This document shows positions 17,698 to 26,251 of a stretch of 57,023 nt of DNA, one piece after another (positions within the stretch are counted from its first letter, which is position 1; every line of letters begins with the position of its first letter). The position numbers and the translations under genes were made by a program. The DNA comes from MFWN01 sp964594115 (lineage in GTDB: Archaea; Nanobdellota; Nanobdellia; Pacearchaeales; GW2011-AR1): assembly GCA_964594115.1 (NCBI GenBank), contig CAZQLD010000006.1:1-57023 (forward strand). The letters run 5' to 3'. The notes beneath the pieces were generated by a model. That model made no database searches. It saw nothing but the letters and a program-made list of their open reading frames with translations, and had not been told where the DNA came from.

Positions 17698-18725
17698 TTT
17701 ATTCCTCTGTTCTTTAATTTAAAATATAATTTTGGGAAATTATCTTTTAAAAAAATTCCTGCTAGCCCGATCCAAGAATCGAATACCCAAAGACATTTCT
17801 TAAAAATTGAATTTAATTTTTTTAATAAACCCTCTTTGCTTTTTAAGATGATTACTTTTTGATTTGGATTTAAAATTGGAGGTAATCTGTTAAAATAACC
17901 TGCATGTTTATTAAATTTCAGAAATATCCTATTTTTAGATAAAAGAAATAATTCAATTACAGAATCTTTTACAGAATTTTTTGATCTGTAAATATTCTTT
18001 CTCCATGATTTGTTTTTATCTTTTTTTTTGACCCAATTTTTTTTGGGATAGGTTATTATCTTATTTTTCAATTCTTTTTTTAATTCATACTCTGTTTCTT
18101 TGGAGTCTGTTGCAAGGAAAAATTTTGTTCTTGGATTTTTTTGAAGATATTCTTTTAACATTTTTATGATTTCTTTATCTGTTGGCAATGTTCCCAATAA
18201 CCAGATTGGTAAATCTGTTCTTCTGAGATGAATACTAACTGTATTTTCATCAAAATAAGTTTTTGCGAAATTCTCAATTTTTTTTCTTAATTCTTTTATT
18301 GGCTTTAGTTTTCTTAAGTAGTTTTTTATCTCTTCATCTACTTTTCTTTTGAAGTTTTCATTCTTAAAAAATTTTTTTTCCTTAGAGAGATAACATATTA
18401 GATTATGAATAAAAATCTGTTTTAGATGGGGGCTTGGTTTTATATAATAAGGAATCGGTAAATTCCCCAAATTATTTTTTTTAAGATTCTTCTTATGAAT
18501 ATACAACTCTGTATTCGAAAATAAGATTTTATCTATATTATAGTCTAATACCTCTAAATTATTGAATGGCTCGAAAAGCTCTTCAAATTTAGCCTTGCAA
18601 AAGTTGGTTTTCGCCCACCAAAAAATTGGTTTTCTTCCCAATAATTTAGCTAATCTTAATCCAGATGCCATAGTGAACAATCTATCCCCGAGTCCTCCAT
18701 CTGCTCCAAAAATTACTGTTTTCAT
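17694..18725 (-). CDS. Fucosyltransferase-like glycosyltransferase (GT11-type motif)
   Basis: 343 residues. The N-terminus GADGGLGDRLFTMASGLRLA matches the GGLGNQMFQYAxGLALA start of alpha-1,2-fucosyltransferases and related GT-B enzymes, and VSIHLRRTDL (about 163-171) is the H-x-R-R-x-D motif that binds GDP-fucose in GT11. A later segment (KFFLATDSKETEYEL) fits the LATDS block of this superfamily. Family membership is good; fucose specificity is not certain. The C-terminal tail is shared with the preceding GT8-like protein. ATGA overlaps on both sides. Confidence 0.75.
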   Translation of the reverse strand: MKTVIFGADGGLGDRLFTMASGLRLAKLLGRKPIFWWAKTNFCKAKFEELFEPFNNLEVLDYNIDKILFSNTELYIHKKNLKKNNLGNLPIPYYIKPSPHLKQIFIHNLICYLSKEKKFFKNENFKRKVDEEIKNYLRKLKPIKELRKKIENFAKTYFDENTVSIHLRRTDLPIWLLGTLPTDKEIIKMLKEYLQKNPRTKFFLATDSKETEYELKKELKNKIITYPKKNWVKKKDKNKSWRKNIYRSKNSVKDSVIELFLLSKNRIFLKFNKHAGYFNRLPPILNPNQKVIILKSKEGLLKKLNSIFKKCLWVFDSWIGLAGIFLKDNFPKLYFKLKNRGIK

Positions 18726-19801
18726 ATTCCTAACTCCCCCTTAATTTTCTTAATAAATATTTTAGTATCAAATTTTTTAGCTTGCTTTATGCACCCTTTT
18801 TTATATTTTTCAGGGTTTTTTCCTATTTTTTCAATAGCCTTAGCTAATTTATCAACATTTATATTATTAATTAATTTTCCTGTTTTGTTATTAATAACTG
18901 TTTCTTTATATCCTCCTTCATTTCCTGCTATAACTGGTTTGCCAGAAGCCATTGCTTCAACAGGAGTCATTCCAAAGTCCTCATCTCTTGCTGTTGTGAT
19001 AAGTCCTTTACAATTTGCATATAAATCTATAAGTTTTTCTTGATCAACCCAGCTTATGATTTCAACATTTTCAGGTTTTATTTTTTTTATATAATCTGCA
19101 TAAGCTTTAAAATGTCTTGATTTTTCATAACTTCCTACAATAATTAACTTTTCTTTTGGAAGTTTTTTAAAAGCTTTAACTTGCATATCAACCCTTTTAT
19201 GACTAAAAAGCCTGTTAACAGAAAGCCAAAAATCTCCAGATTTTTTAAATTTAAATTTAGATGTTTCAATAGGGGGGTTAATCACAACAGCTTCTCTATT
19301 AAGATATTTTTTAACTCTCTTTTTTGTATTTTCTGAATTACAGGCTATTTTTCCAACGTGTTTAACATATCTTTTATTTAGATACCTATTATAATAAACC
19401 CAAACATCAAAAACAGGCCTTAGGGGAAACGGAACTAAGTTGTTCCTCACATGTTTATAAGAATCCCAGATTTCTCTTATTGGAGAGTGAACATACCATA
19501 AATTAGGTTTATTATTAACAACTCCTGACATTGCCCAGTCTCCATCAATAATATAAAAATCATAATGCTTTAAGTTAAGTTTGCGAAATTTTAAGATTGC
19601 TAATTGCTGTTTAAAAGGTGCGTTTATTGGAACTTTTCCTATTGAAATTAAATTAACATCAGGAAACCCCATTTTTTTTATTTTTTCTTCATCAATATTT
19701 GTAGAATAAAAATCTGCTTTTAGTTCTCTTGCTAAGGTTAAACCAACTCTTTCTGCTCCTCCAATATTGTCCATATAATTATGGAAAATTGCAATTTTCA
19801 T
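18722..19801 (-). CDS. Glycosyltransferase family 4
   Basis: 359 residues, GT-B fold. It opens with FHNYMDNIGGAERVGLTLA, where GGAE is the typical GT4 acceptor-side glycine motif; the central WYVHSPIREIWD and CNSENTKKRVKKYL blocks and the nucleotide-binding E-x7-E region DEDFGMTPVEAMASGKP (about 271-287) are all present. It is close to mannosyltransferases of the WbdC/WbaZ kind, but the donor is not certain. It overlaps the downstream gene by ATGA and begins 3 nt after the upstream GT2 stop. Confidence 0.88.
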   Translation of the reverse strand: MKIAIFHNYMDNIGGAERVGLTLARELKADFYSTNIDEEKIKKMGFPDVNLISIGKVPINAPFKQQLAILKFRKLNLKHYDFYIIDGDWAMSGVVNNKPNLWYVHSPIREIWDSYKHVRNNLVPFPLRPVFDVWVYYNRYLNKRYVKHVGKIACNSENTKKRVKKYLNREAVVINPPIETSKFKFKKSGDFWLSVNRLFSHKRVDMQVKAFKKLPKEKLIIVGSYEKSRHFKAYADYIKKIKPENVEIISWVDQEKLIDLYANCKGLITTARDEDFGMTPVEAMASGKPVIAGNEGGYKETVINNKTGKLINNINVDKLAKAIEKIGKNPEKYKKGCIKQAKKFDTKIFIKKIKGELGI

Positions 19802-19804
19802 CTT

Positions 19805-20494
19805 TTATTTTATTCTCCTGAATTTAAATAGATATATTAATGCTTTGGCACCATCTTTTATAGATAGTTTTTTGCCTTCTTTTTTTGGGCGTGGATGGTA
19901 TTCTATTGGCAATTCTTTTATCTCAAATCCTTTTTTACACACTTGAGCAGTGAATTCTATTTCAAAACCAAAATCATTTGATGTGAGGTTTAAAGAATTT
20001 TTAACTTTTTTCGTAAATGCTTTATAACAAGTTTCTACATCAGTTAGATTGCAATTGTATAATCTCCGGGCAAGAAAAGATATGATTTTATTTCCAATGC
20101 GAGAATACAAGGGAATCCTCCATTTTTGGTTGTTTTTCATTAAAAATCTAGAACCATAAACAATTTCAGCCCTATTTTCTAAAATCGGTCTGATTATGAA
20201 AGGAATCTGTTTTGGATCACACTCTAAATCAGCATCCTGAATTATGACAATATCTCCTTTAGAACTTTTTAATCCTGTTTTTATTGCAGCCCCTTTTCCT
20301 TTATTTTTTTGATGAGATATTAAATTAATATTCTTGAAACTTTTTAAAATTTTTAAGGAATTATCCCTGCTTCCATCATCAATAACAATTATTTCTTTTT
20401 TCATAGGAATCTTTAAATTTTTAACTTTTTTCAATAATTCTTTAATTGTTTTTTCTTCATTATAAACTGGGACAATAATAGATAATTTTTTCAT
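19805..20494 (-). CDS. Dolichyl-phosphate sugar synthase-like GT2
   Basis: 229 residues. It has the sequence pattern of dolichol-phosphate mannose/glucose synthases: IIVPVYNEEKTIKELL, VIDDGSRD, NKGKGAAIKTGL, DADLECDP (DxD at 87-89) and YGSRF, then ETCYKAF and the C-terminal KELPIEYHPRP. These enzymes put a sugar onto a polyprenyl phosphate at the cytoplasmic face, feeding membrane glycosyltransferases of GT-C type, such as the product of the gene directly upstream, which overlaps this one by ATGA. No membrane segment of its own. Confidence 0.87.
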   Translation of the reverse strand: MKKLSIIVPVYNEEKTIKELLKKVKNLKIPMKKEIIVIDDGSRDNSLKILKSFKNINLISHQKNKGKGAAIKTGLKSSKGDIVIIQDADLECDPKQIPFIIRPILENRAEIVYGSRFLMKNNQKWRIPLYSRIGNKIISFLARRLYNCNLTDVETCYKAFTKKVKNSLNLTSNDFGFEIEFTAQVCKKGFEIKELPIEYHPRPKKEGKKLSIKDGAKALIYLFKFRRIK

Positions 20495-22323
20495 TTTAAA
20501 ATCTTGTATATGTGCACCCCCCGATTAGAGTAAACTGATTCATATTTCTTATCATCCTTGAAATCTGAATTTTTTAAGGGGCAATTGTAAACACATTTCT
20601 TACCAATATAAATATATTTTGGTTCTCCTATGGGTTTTAATTTATCAAGATAAATTATGTGAATTTGAGTGCTGGTTACGGGTCTGAGTATAATAGATGG
20701 AATCCATAATCCAGCATCACCATGATTATTTTTAATTACATCTGTTTTATTTGTGTTTTTTTCTAACCAATCAAATGCTTCTAGGTCAGCTTCTGTAACT
20801 GAACCAAACCTAGAAATTCCTTTAACATAGTATACTTTATTAATTATATTAGCAAATATCATTGTAAATATAATTAAACTAAATAGCATTATAGATAAGA
20901 ATTTTTTATTCAAGAAATTTTTATTTTTTATATATTTAAAAAGAACTTCTAAGGCATATGCAAAAAATAGACTTAAGGGGATAACTGTCATTGTTGCTAC
21001 TTTTTCTGGATAAATCGCATAAGAAAAAGGTAAGACCCAATATTGTGTATTTAATATTAATAAAACACTTAGTATTAAAAAAATAGAGTACTGTAGGGAA
21101 ATTTTTAGATTTTTATTAAACAAGAAAATAATTCCCAGAGCGCAGAGAAATAATGAATATTTAAATGGTCCTCTGCCAATTAAATAATTTTTAATATAAA
21201 TGGGAATTGTCCAGATAAAATCATAAATTTTCCCTTGCCACGCGTGGTCCGTATTCCTAACCCAATCCTTAATCTTATCTTGTGTTTTTGGAGTGGCAAT
21301 TTCATAATCAAAATTAATCAAATAAGGGGTGATTATCATAAAGAAGAGAATTATAATTAAAAAATATTTAATCCATCTATCATTTTTATATTCTTTTTTA
21401 AGTAAAATATATGTCAAGAAGGAAAATCCGAAAACATAAAATGACTGTATGAAGATACTGCTATGGGTTAATAAAACTGAAGCTAATGAAATCGCTGAAA
21501 AAAAGATAATCCATTTATTATTGTTTTCAGTTCGGTCTAATAGTGATATGAAAAAAATAAATAGAGCCAAAGCGAATATTGTTGGAGTGCCCCCCGAAAA
21601 ACTAAAACTTTGTGGATTTGCAGTGAAAAAAGTGAAACCTACTGATGAGATAAAGGCAAATTCCCATGAGATAAATCTTTTTAAGAATACAAATAAAAAT
21701 AATGTAAAAAAGGCGTAGGTTAGACAATCAAATACAAAGACTCCCTTAAAACCAGGAGTATTGCCAACAATAGAAATTAAAGCAGAAATAGTAGGAAATC
21801 CCACAGGATATGAATTAAATTTATTAATCATTAGAATAGGATGATAATTATTTGGAACTCCGTTAGCATTAACTATCAACTGAGTTACATAAGTATGCAC
21901 ACTCATATCTGCACCTGCGGAGGAGGTATTATAAAATATGGGAATTAATCTTAAAGCAATTACAAATAAGAATAAGATTATTAATATGAAATTATATTTT
22001 TTTAGAGTTATTTTGTAAGGTATTGATTTTTTAATTAAAAAATAAGTAGTTGCTAATAGGGTAATTAAAGAAATTAATATAAAAAAATTTGTTAGGTTGA
22101 TTGGAAGATATTTTAAAAACCAAAACGAGACTATCCAAAAGGACATAGAGATACCTAATATGTAAGCTATTAGGGTTATTAAATCAATTTTTTTGAAGGC
22201 AGGTATAAATAAAATTAAAATTCCTGGCATTATGAATACTAAAATAGGTTTCCAGATTATCGCAGCTAAAAATAAGGATAATAAAATAATTAGTCTGACA
22301 TTATAATTTTTTTCGTTTTTCAT
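20491..22323 (-). CDS. Multi-pass membrane glycosyltransferase, GT-C-like
   Basis: 610 residues with about 12 or more hydrophobic helices and a short soluble C-terminus. The first large loop carries GADMSVHTYV and YPVGFPTISALI, the Asp/His loop and Y-P-x-G-F motif of GT-C enzymes related to the DUF6541/PMT-like group. The C-terminus (FDWLEKNTNKTDVIKN, HGDAGLWIP) resembles that group's lumenal tail. It lacks the WWDYG of oligosaccharyltransferase AglB. Such enzymes use polyprenyl-phosphate sugars on the outer face; the dolichyl-phosphate sugar synthase-like gene is next in the operon. A paralogue-like protein is encoded at 28216-30018. Confidence 0.72.
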   Translation of the reverse strand: MKNEKNYNVRLIILLSLFLAAIIWKPILVFIMPGILILFIPAFKKIDLITLIAYILGISMSFWIVSFWFLKYLPINLTNFFILISLITLLATTYFLIKKSIPYKITLKKYNFILIILFLFVIALRLIPIFYNTSSAGADMSVHTYVTQLIVNANGVPNNYHPILMINKFNSYPVGFPTISALISIVGNTPGFKGVFVFDCLTYAFFTLFLFVFLKRFISWEFAFISSVGFTFFTANPQSFSFSGGTPTIFALALFIFFISLLDRTENNNKWIIFFSAISLASVLLTHSSIFIQSFYVFGFSFLTYILLKKEYKNDRWIKYFLIIILFFMIITPYLINFDYEIATPKTQDKIKDWVRNTDHAWQGKIYDFIWTIPIYIKNYLIGRGPFKYSLFLCALGIIFLFNKNLKISLQYSIFLILSVLLILNTQYWVLPFSYAIYPEKVATMTVIPLSLFFAYALEVLFKYIKNKNFLNKKFLSIMLFSLIIFTMIFANIINKVYYVKGISRFGSVTEADLEAFDWLEKNTNKTDVIKNNHGDAGLWIPSIILRPVTSTQIHIIYLDKLKPIGEPKYIYIGKKCVYNCPLKNSDFKDDKKYESVYSNRGVHIYKILK

Positions 22324-22372
22324 TTTATCTGGTAGACTTCAACTTCCCTTGCTGTAAATCTTATTTAAAAAA

Positions 22373-23497
22373 TCATTTTTCCTTAATACCTAATATACTG
22401 AAAAAAAATCCAGCAAAAATTGTCTGGATTCCAATTATTATGAAAGTTAAAGCGAAAATAGATATATTGATTGTTGGTAGCTCTCCGAAATTCGTCAATA
22501 ACCATCTGATTAAAATATTCAGGAAAATAAAAAAACCTGCTAACAAGAAAATAAATCCTGCAAGTATTGCTTTTTCTAGATTGAAAAAGTAATACAGCCT
22601 GTCTAAGGTTTTATTTTTTTCATTTAAATGATTGTGCGAGTAAATTTTTGCAAATATTCCAGTAAGTATTAACTGATAACCTGAGATAACTAAAATACTT
22701 CCGATAAACATTGGGTGAATCTGAAAATTTATTCCAAATAAAACTAAATTCTTAGTTAGAGTTAAGAGCATAATTATAAATCCAAAAATAATTGATAAAA
22801 GTCCTGGAATTAGAAAAACATAATTAGGGCTGTAAAGAAGCATGAACCTTAAATGCCTCCAGCCGTCTGCAAAAGAGCTTAATTTTGAAATTCCTTTTCT
22901 TTTAGAATAATTAATTGGAATCTCCTTAATCTTTAATCCTGCCTTCACTGCTTTAATAATCATTTCAGAAGCAAACTCCATGCCAGTTGTTTTTAAATTA
23001 AGTTTTTCTAATGCTTGTTTTTTTATAGCTCTAAATCCAGAATTACAATCTGAAATTTTTTTTCCAAAAAATAATTTTAAAAGAAGATTAAATATAGGTG
23101 TTCCAAGGTATTTGTGAGACCAGGGCATGGCTCCTTTTTCTATTCTTCCTTTAAGTCTGCTTCCAATTACTAAATCATACCCTTTTTCCAGTTGTTCAAT
23201 AAATTTTGGAAGCTGTAAAAAATCATATGTATTATCTGCATCTCCAATTATAATATAATTGCCTTTTGCATGTTTAGTTCCCTGAAGAATAGCATTTCCA
23301 TACCCTTCAAGATTATGCTTAATAACCTTGGCTTTTAATTTTCTAGCTATCTCAGAACTTCTATCTGAAGATGAGTCAGAAACAATAATCTCATAATCTT
23401 TCTCTTTTATATTTTTAAGAGCTGTTTTTATTTTTTTAATGCAGATTCCTACAGTTTTTTCCTCATTTCTGCAGGGCAGAACAACAGATATTTTCAT
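22373..23497 (-). CDS. Membrane GT2, dolichyl-phosphate glycosyltransferase-like, first gene of glycan operon
   Basis: 374 residues. Residues 1-230 are a DPM1-like GT2 domain: VVLPCRNEEKTVGICI, SDSSSD, EGYGNAILQGT, GDADNTYD (DxD 86-88), IGSRL, DCNSGFRA and EIPINYSKR. Residues about 230-374 hold four membrane segments, as in archaeal and bacterial GT2 proteins that charge a polyprenyl phosphate. It leads the minus-strand operon reaching to 12089, and its promoter box lies at 23521-23529. Its promoter and first 22 codons occur again, truncated, at 26111-26228 upstream of the subtilase gene. Confidence 0.88.
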   Translation of the reverse strand: MKISVVLPCRNEEKTVGICIKKIKTALKNIKEKDYEIIVSDSSSDRSSEIARKLKAKVIKHNLEGYGNAILQGTKHAKGNYIIIGDADNTYDFLQLPKFIEQLEKGYDLVIGSRLKGRIEKGAMPWSHKYLGTPIFNLLLKLFFGKKISDCNSGFRAIKKQALEKLNLKTTGMEFASEMIIKAVKAGLKIKEIPINYSKRKGISKLSSFADGWRHLRFMLLYSPNYVFLIPGLLSIIFGFIIMLLTLTKNLVLFGINFQIHPMFIGSILVISGYQLILTGIFAKIYSHNHLNEKNKTLDRLYYFFNLEKAILAGFIFLLAGFFIFLNILIRWLLTNFGELPTINISIFALTFIIIGIQTIFAGFFFSILGIKEK

Positions 23498-23539
23498 GAA
23501 GGAAAAAATATTGTAGGTTATTTATATTTAATTGTGTTA
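23430..23539 (-). repeat. Direct repeat copy A: GT2 promoter and 5' coding end
   Basis: This segment and 26118-26228 have about 12 differences in about 110 bases by eye, including one indel. 33 consecutive bases around the start of the gene are identical. The two copies lie in the same orientation and enclose the subtilase gene. Confidence 0.88.
23521..23529 (-). promoter_or_regulatory. TATA box of glycan operon
   Basis: AAATATAAA on the minus strand, about 28 nt before the ATG at 23497. The same box is kept in the duplicated copy at 26210-26218. Confidence 0.6.
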
Positions 23540-23576
23540 AAAATCAATTTTGAATTATAAATTAAGAAGTAAAGAA

Positions 23577-26033
23577 TTACAGTTCATACCAACTTGTTTG
23601 TTTTAACCAATCTCCTGTTAGTAAAGTAAAATCCACCATATCTACTAAACTATCTCTATTCAAATCTCCAAGTTGTTGATTTTCAGTTTTTCTCCAATAA
23701 CTTAATTGAGCTGTAAAGTCTTTGAAATTAACAATTCCGTCATTAGTTAGGTCAGCTTGTATAGTCCAGTCATATGGAGGTCTGCTTGCTTCAAATGTCC
23801 CACCATAGGCTCCCATGTTAATTCTCCAATTATGATTTCCATTACTTAAATCATCTGGAATATTTAATAATTCATCTTCTAAAGGAGAGCCTGGATTGCC
23901 TGCATCAATGCACGGGCTTGTTACATTGTCTTTAACCCAGATATGAGTCTTGGGGTCCCATCTTCCTGCTTGAGATTTCAAATGATAATCACCATTATTT
24001 GGATCAGCAAAAAGAGGGTTTTTATTTATATTGCCGAGTCCTGGCCATCCCCCTTGGATATTGCTATAAGTTATTTCTGACTTCCCTTCAGCTAACAAAG
24101 ATATTTCTTCAGGAGAATTACTCCAAAAAATACAGTTTGATACTTTTGTTCCTTCATTCATATGGTTAGTCATTCCTCCTCCACTAATGCCTGCAGAATT
24201 TTTACTGAATGTGCAATTAATTAATGTAGGACTGCTATCACCATTATAGATACCCCCTCCATAACGATTAGCTAAGTTATTTGTAAATATACAATTAGTT
24301 ATTGTTGGGTTGCTTTTGTTGATACAACTTATGCCTGCTCCGTTACTCTCCTTTCCATTTGTTATAGTTAAGCCTTTTAATATTGAATTTTCTACTTCGC
24401 GTCTGTGGAAATAGAAGCCTCTTCCTAAGTTTTGGCAATCAATAATACAATTTTCAGGACTATCTCTACTACGAACTATAATTGGTTTTCCAAGGAATTC
24501 TATATTTCGATTGTTTTTTCCGGTATAAACTCCAGGTAAAACAATTACTGTATTTCCTAAAACAGCTTTATTAATCGCTTCCTGTACACTATCGAAAGGA
24601 TGTTCAACTGAGCCATCTTCTAGGGGGTCGCTAGTCTCAGAACAACCTGGCCAAGGGTCGTTTACAGCATTATCATCCACAAATATTAATGGTGCCGGAG
24701 GATTAAATGCCATGTTAACTGCCTTGCCTGCATCCACTCTTCCATTTCCATAATATTTATCCCATCCCTTATCTCCTAAATCTTGAGCAGAGTGTAATAA
24801 AATGCGTCGGACTTCAAGACCAGTCAGATTGGGGTTAGCTGATAAAACAAGAGCTGCTGTTCCAGCTGCAATTGGACAACTACTCGAAGTACCACTAAAT
24901 CTATTTGTATAATCTGAAGAGACATTTGGGTAGTTGTTATTATATCCACTACTTCCGACAATATCTGTTGTCCAATTTCCGCTTGGTGCAACAATTTCTA
25001 ATTCAGGTCCAGATTCGCTGTAGCTCCAAACAATATCATTATGGTTTGTTGCGCCTACTGCAATAACTTCTTGGAGTTTTGCTAGAGATAACATAGAACT
25101 GTATCCTGCCCAATTAACGTCATTTCCTGATGCAGCTAAAACTACACATCCTTTTCCTTCACGGCCGATCCCTCCCTGCATTGTTACATCTTTGATTGCA
25201 GAGTGAACAATTGGCATATTCTTTAGACCTCCCCAACTACAATTTATAACATCTGCACCATTTTCAGCTGCCCAGCTAATTGCTGTTGCTATATCTGCAT
25301 CTGTAATAAAATCATCAATGCCAGACATTATACGTATAGGCATTATCTTACAACCATGTGCAACGCCAACAATACCTTCCTTATTTTTCTGAGCTGCTAT
25401 AAGTCCAGCACACGCAGTGCCATGGGTATTGTTAGGATGGTCACCTATTAAAGGGCTTGGTGAATTATTATTATCATAAAAATCCCAGCCAATTATGGGT
25501 TTATTTCCATAATGATTTAATTCATCTTCTTCTATAGAACCATTTTTATTTAAGTCTACATCATATATATTTATAATTCCATCAAGATTTGTATCTTCTA
25601 CTATATTAGGATTGACCCAGATGTTAGGAAATAAATCTGGGTGATTATAATCTACCCCATTATCCAACACAGCTACCACAATATTAGGATCTCCAGTAGT
25701 TATTTTCCAGGCTTCTGGAGCATTAATATTATGCAGGTACCATTGTTCTCTAAATAAAGTATCTTTAGGAAGGTTGTTATTAGGGCGGGCCGGTCTTCCG
25801 CGTGATTTTGGTTGAAATTCCGACTTTTGTTCCTCATCTACAAAAGAAGTATTTAAATTATCTTGTAAGGAATTATGTTCCCTTGCTTTTGCAATTCTTG
25901 CTCCTGCTGTTACTGTTAATGCTGTAATTAATCCTAGATAAGCTGCTTTTCTAGTGTTAAAAACTAGTTTATTTCTAAGATTCGATAAATAATTACGTGT
26001 TTTGTTTACTATTTTTTCTAGTCTCATTTTCAT
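23577..26033 (-). CDS. Secreted subtilisin-like protease with beta-helix and dockerin-type C-terminus, planctomycete-like
   Basis: About 818 residues from ATG 26033; TTG 26087 and ATG 26075 are also in frame, but TTTATAAA at 26065-26072 favours the later start. A signal segment (AAYLGLITALTVTAGA) is followed by an S8 protease with the triad in VLDNGVDYNHPD, NTHGTACAG and FSGTSSSCP. A DLNKNGSIEEDEL calcium-type loop is inserted before the His. Then comes a parallel beta-helix starting EHPFDSVQEAINKA with NPTITNCIFTNN-like turns, the block NPLFADPNNGDYHLKSQAGR and NMGAYGGTFEAS, and a dockerin-like pair (DLTNDGIVNFKDF, DLNRDSLVDMVDF) ending DWLK. This whole C-terminal arrangement is a trademark of Planctomycetota secreted proteins, so lateral transfer is likely. 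Codon and base use look less AT-rich than the flanking glycosyltransferases. Confidence 0.88.
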   Translation of the reverse strand: MKMRLEKIVNKTRNYLSNLRNKLVFNTRKAAYLGLITALTVTAGARIAKAREHNSLQDNLNTSFVDEEQKSEFQPKSRGRPARPNNNLPKDTLFREQWYLHNINAPEAWKITTGDPNIVVAVLDNGVDYNHPDLFPNIWVNPNIVEDTNLDGIINIYDVDLNKNGSIEEDELNHYGNKPIIGWDFYDNNNSPSPLIGDHPNNTHGTACAGLIAAQKNKEGIVGVAHGCKIMPIRIMSGIDDFITDADIATAISWAAENGADVINCSWGGLKNMPIVHSAIKDVTMQGGIGREGKGCVVLAASGNDVNWAGYSSMLSLAKLQEVIAVGATNHNDIVWSYSESGPELEIVAPSGNWTTDIVGSSGYNNNYPNVSSDYTNRFSGTSSSCPIAAGTAALVLSANPNLTGLEVRRILLHSAQDLGDKGWDKYYGNGRVDAGKAVNMAFNPPAPLIFVDDNAVNDPWPGCSETSDPLEDGSVEHPFDSVQEAINKAVLGNTVIVLPGVYTGKNNRNIEFLGKPIIVRSRDSPENCIIDCQNLGRGFYFHRREVENSILKGLTITNGKESNGAGISCINKSNPTITNCIFTNNLANRYGGGIYNGDSSPTLINCTFSKNSAGISGGGMTNHMNEGTKVSNCIFWSNSPEEISLLAEGKSEITYSNIQGGWPGLGNINKNPLFADPNNGDYHLKSQAGRWDPKTHIWVKDNVTSPCIDAGNPGSPLEDELLNIPDDLSNGNHNWRINMGAYGGTFEASRPPYDWTIQADLTNDGIVNFKDFTAQLSYWRKTENQQLGDLNRDSLVDMVDFTLLTGDWLKQTSWYEL

Positions 26034-26110
26034 TCTTATATTTACTATTGTTAAGTTATTACAATTTATAAACATTTCCTTTTGCAAGATAGATTAATTT
26101 CACATATATC

Positions 26111-26185
26111 CTAAATTATTTTTTTAATGCAAATCCCTATAGTCTTTTCCTCATTTCTGCAGGGCAGAACAACAGATATTTTCAT
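26111..26185 (-). pseudogene. Truncated copy of the GT2 gene (24 codons)
   Basis: From ATG 26185 the frame encodes MKISVVLPCRNEEKT, then IGICIKKII and a stop. It matches the first 22 codons of the GT2 at 22373-23497 except Val16 to Ile, then diverges. No further GT2 sequence follows; the subtilase frame begins within 80 bases. It lies downstream of a preserved copy of the GT2 promoter, so it could still be transcribed as a leader of the subtilase mRNA. Confidence 0.85.
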
Positions 26186-26228
26186 AAAGAGGAAGAATAT
26201 AGAGGATTATTTATATTTAATTGTGCTA
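26118..26228 (-). repeat. Direct repeat copy B: duplicated GT2 promoter and 5' end
   Basis: Partner of 23430-23539. The TATA-like box (26210-26218) and the start codon are both preserved. Confidence 0.88.
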
Positions 26229-26251
26229 GAACAACTTTTTTGTGTTTGAGA

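Noticed and set aside
20491..22323. Oligosaccharyltransferase AglB
   Set aside because: Multi-pass and with a lumenal tail, but no WWDYG motif; better described as a GT-C-like enzyme of another group.
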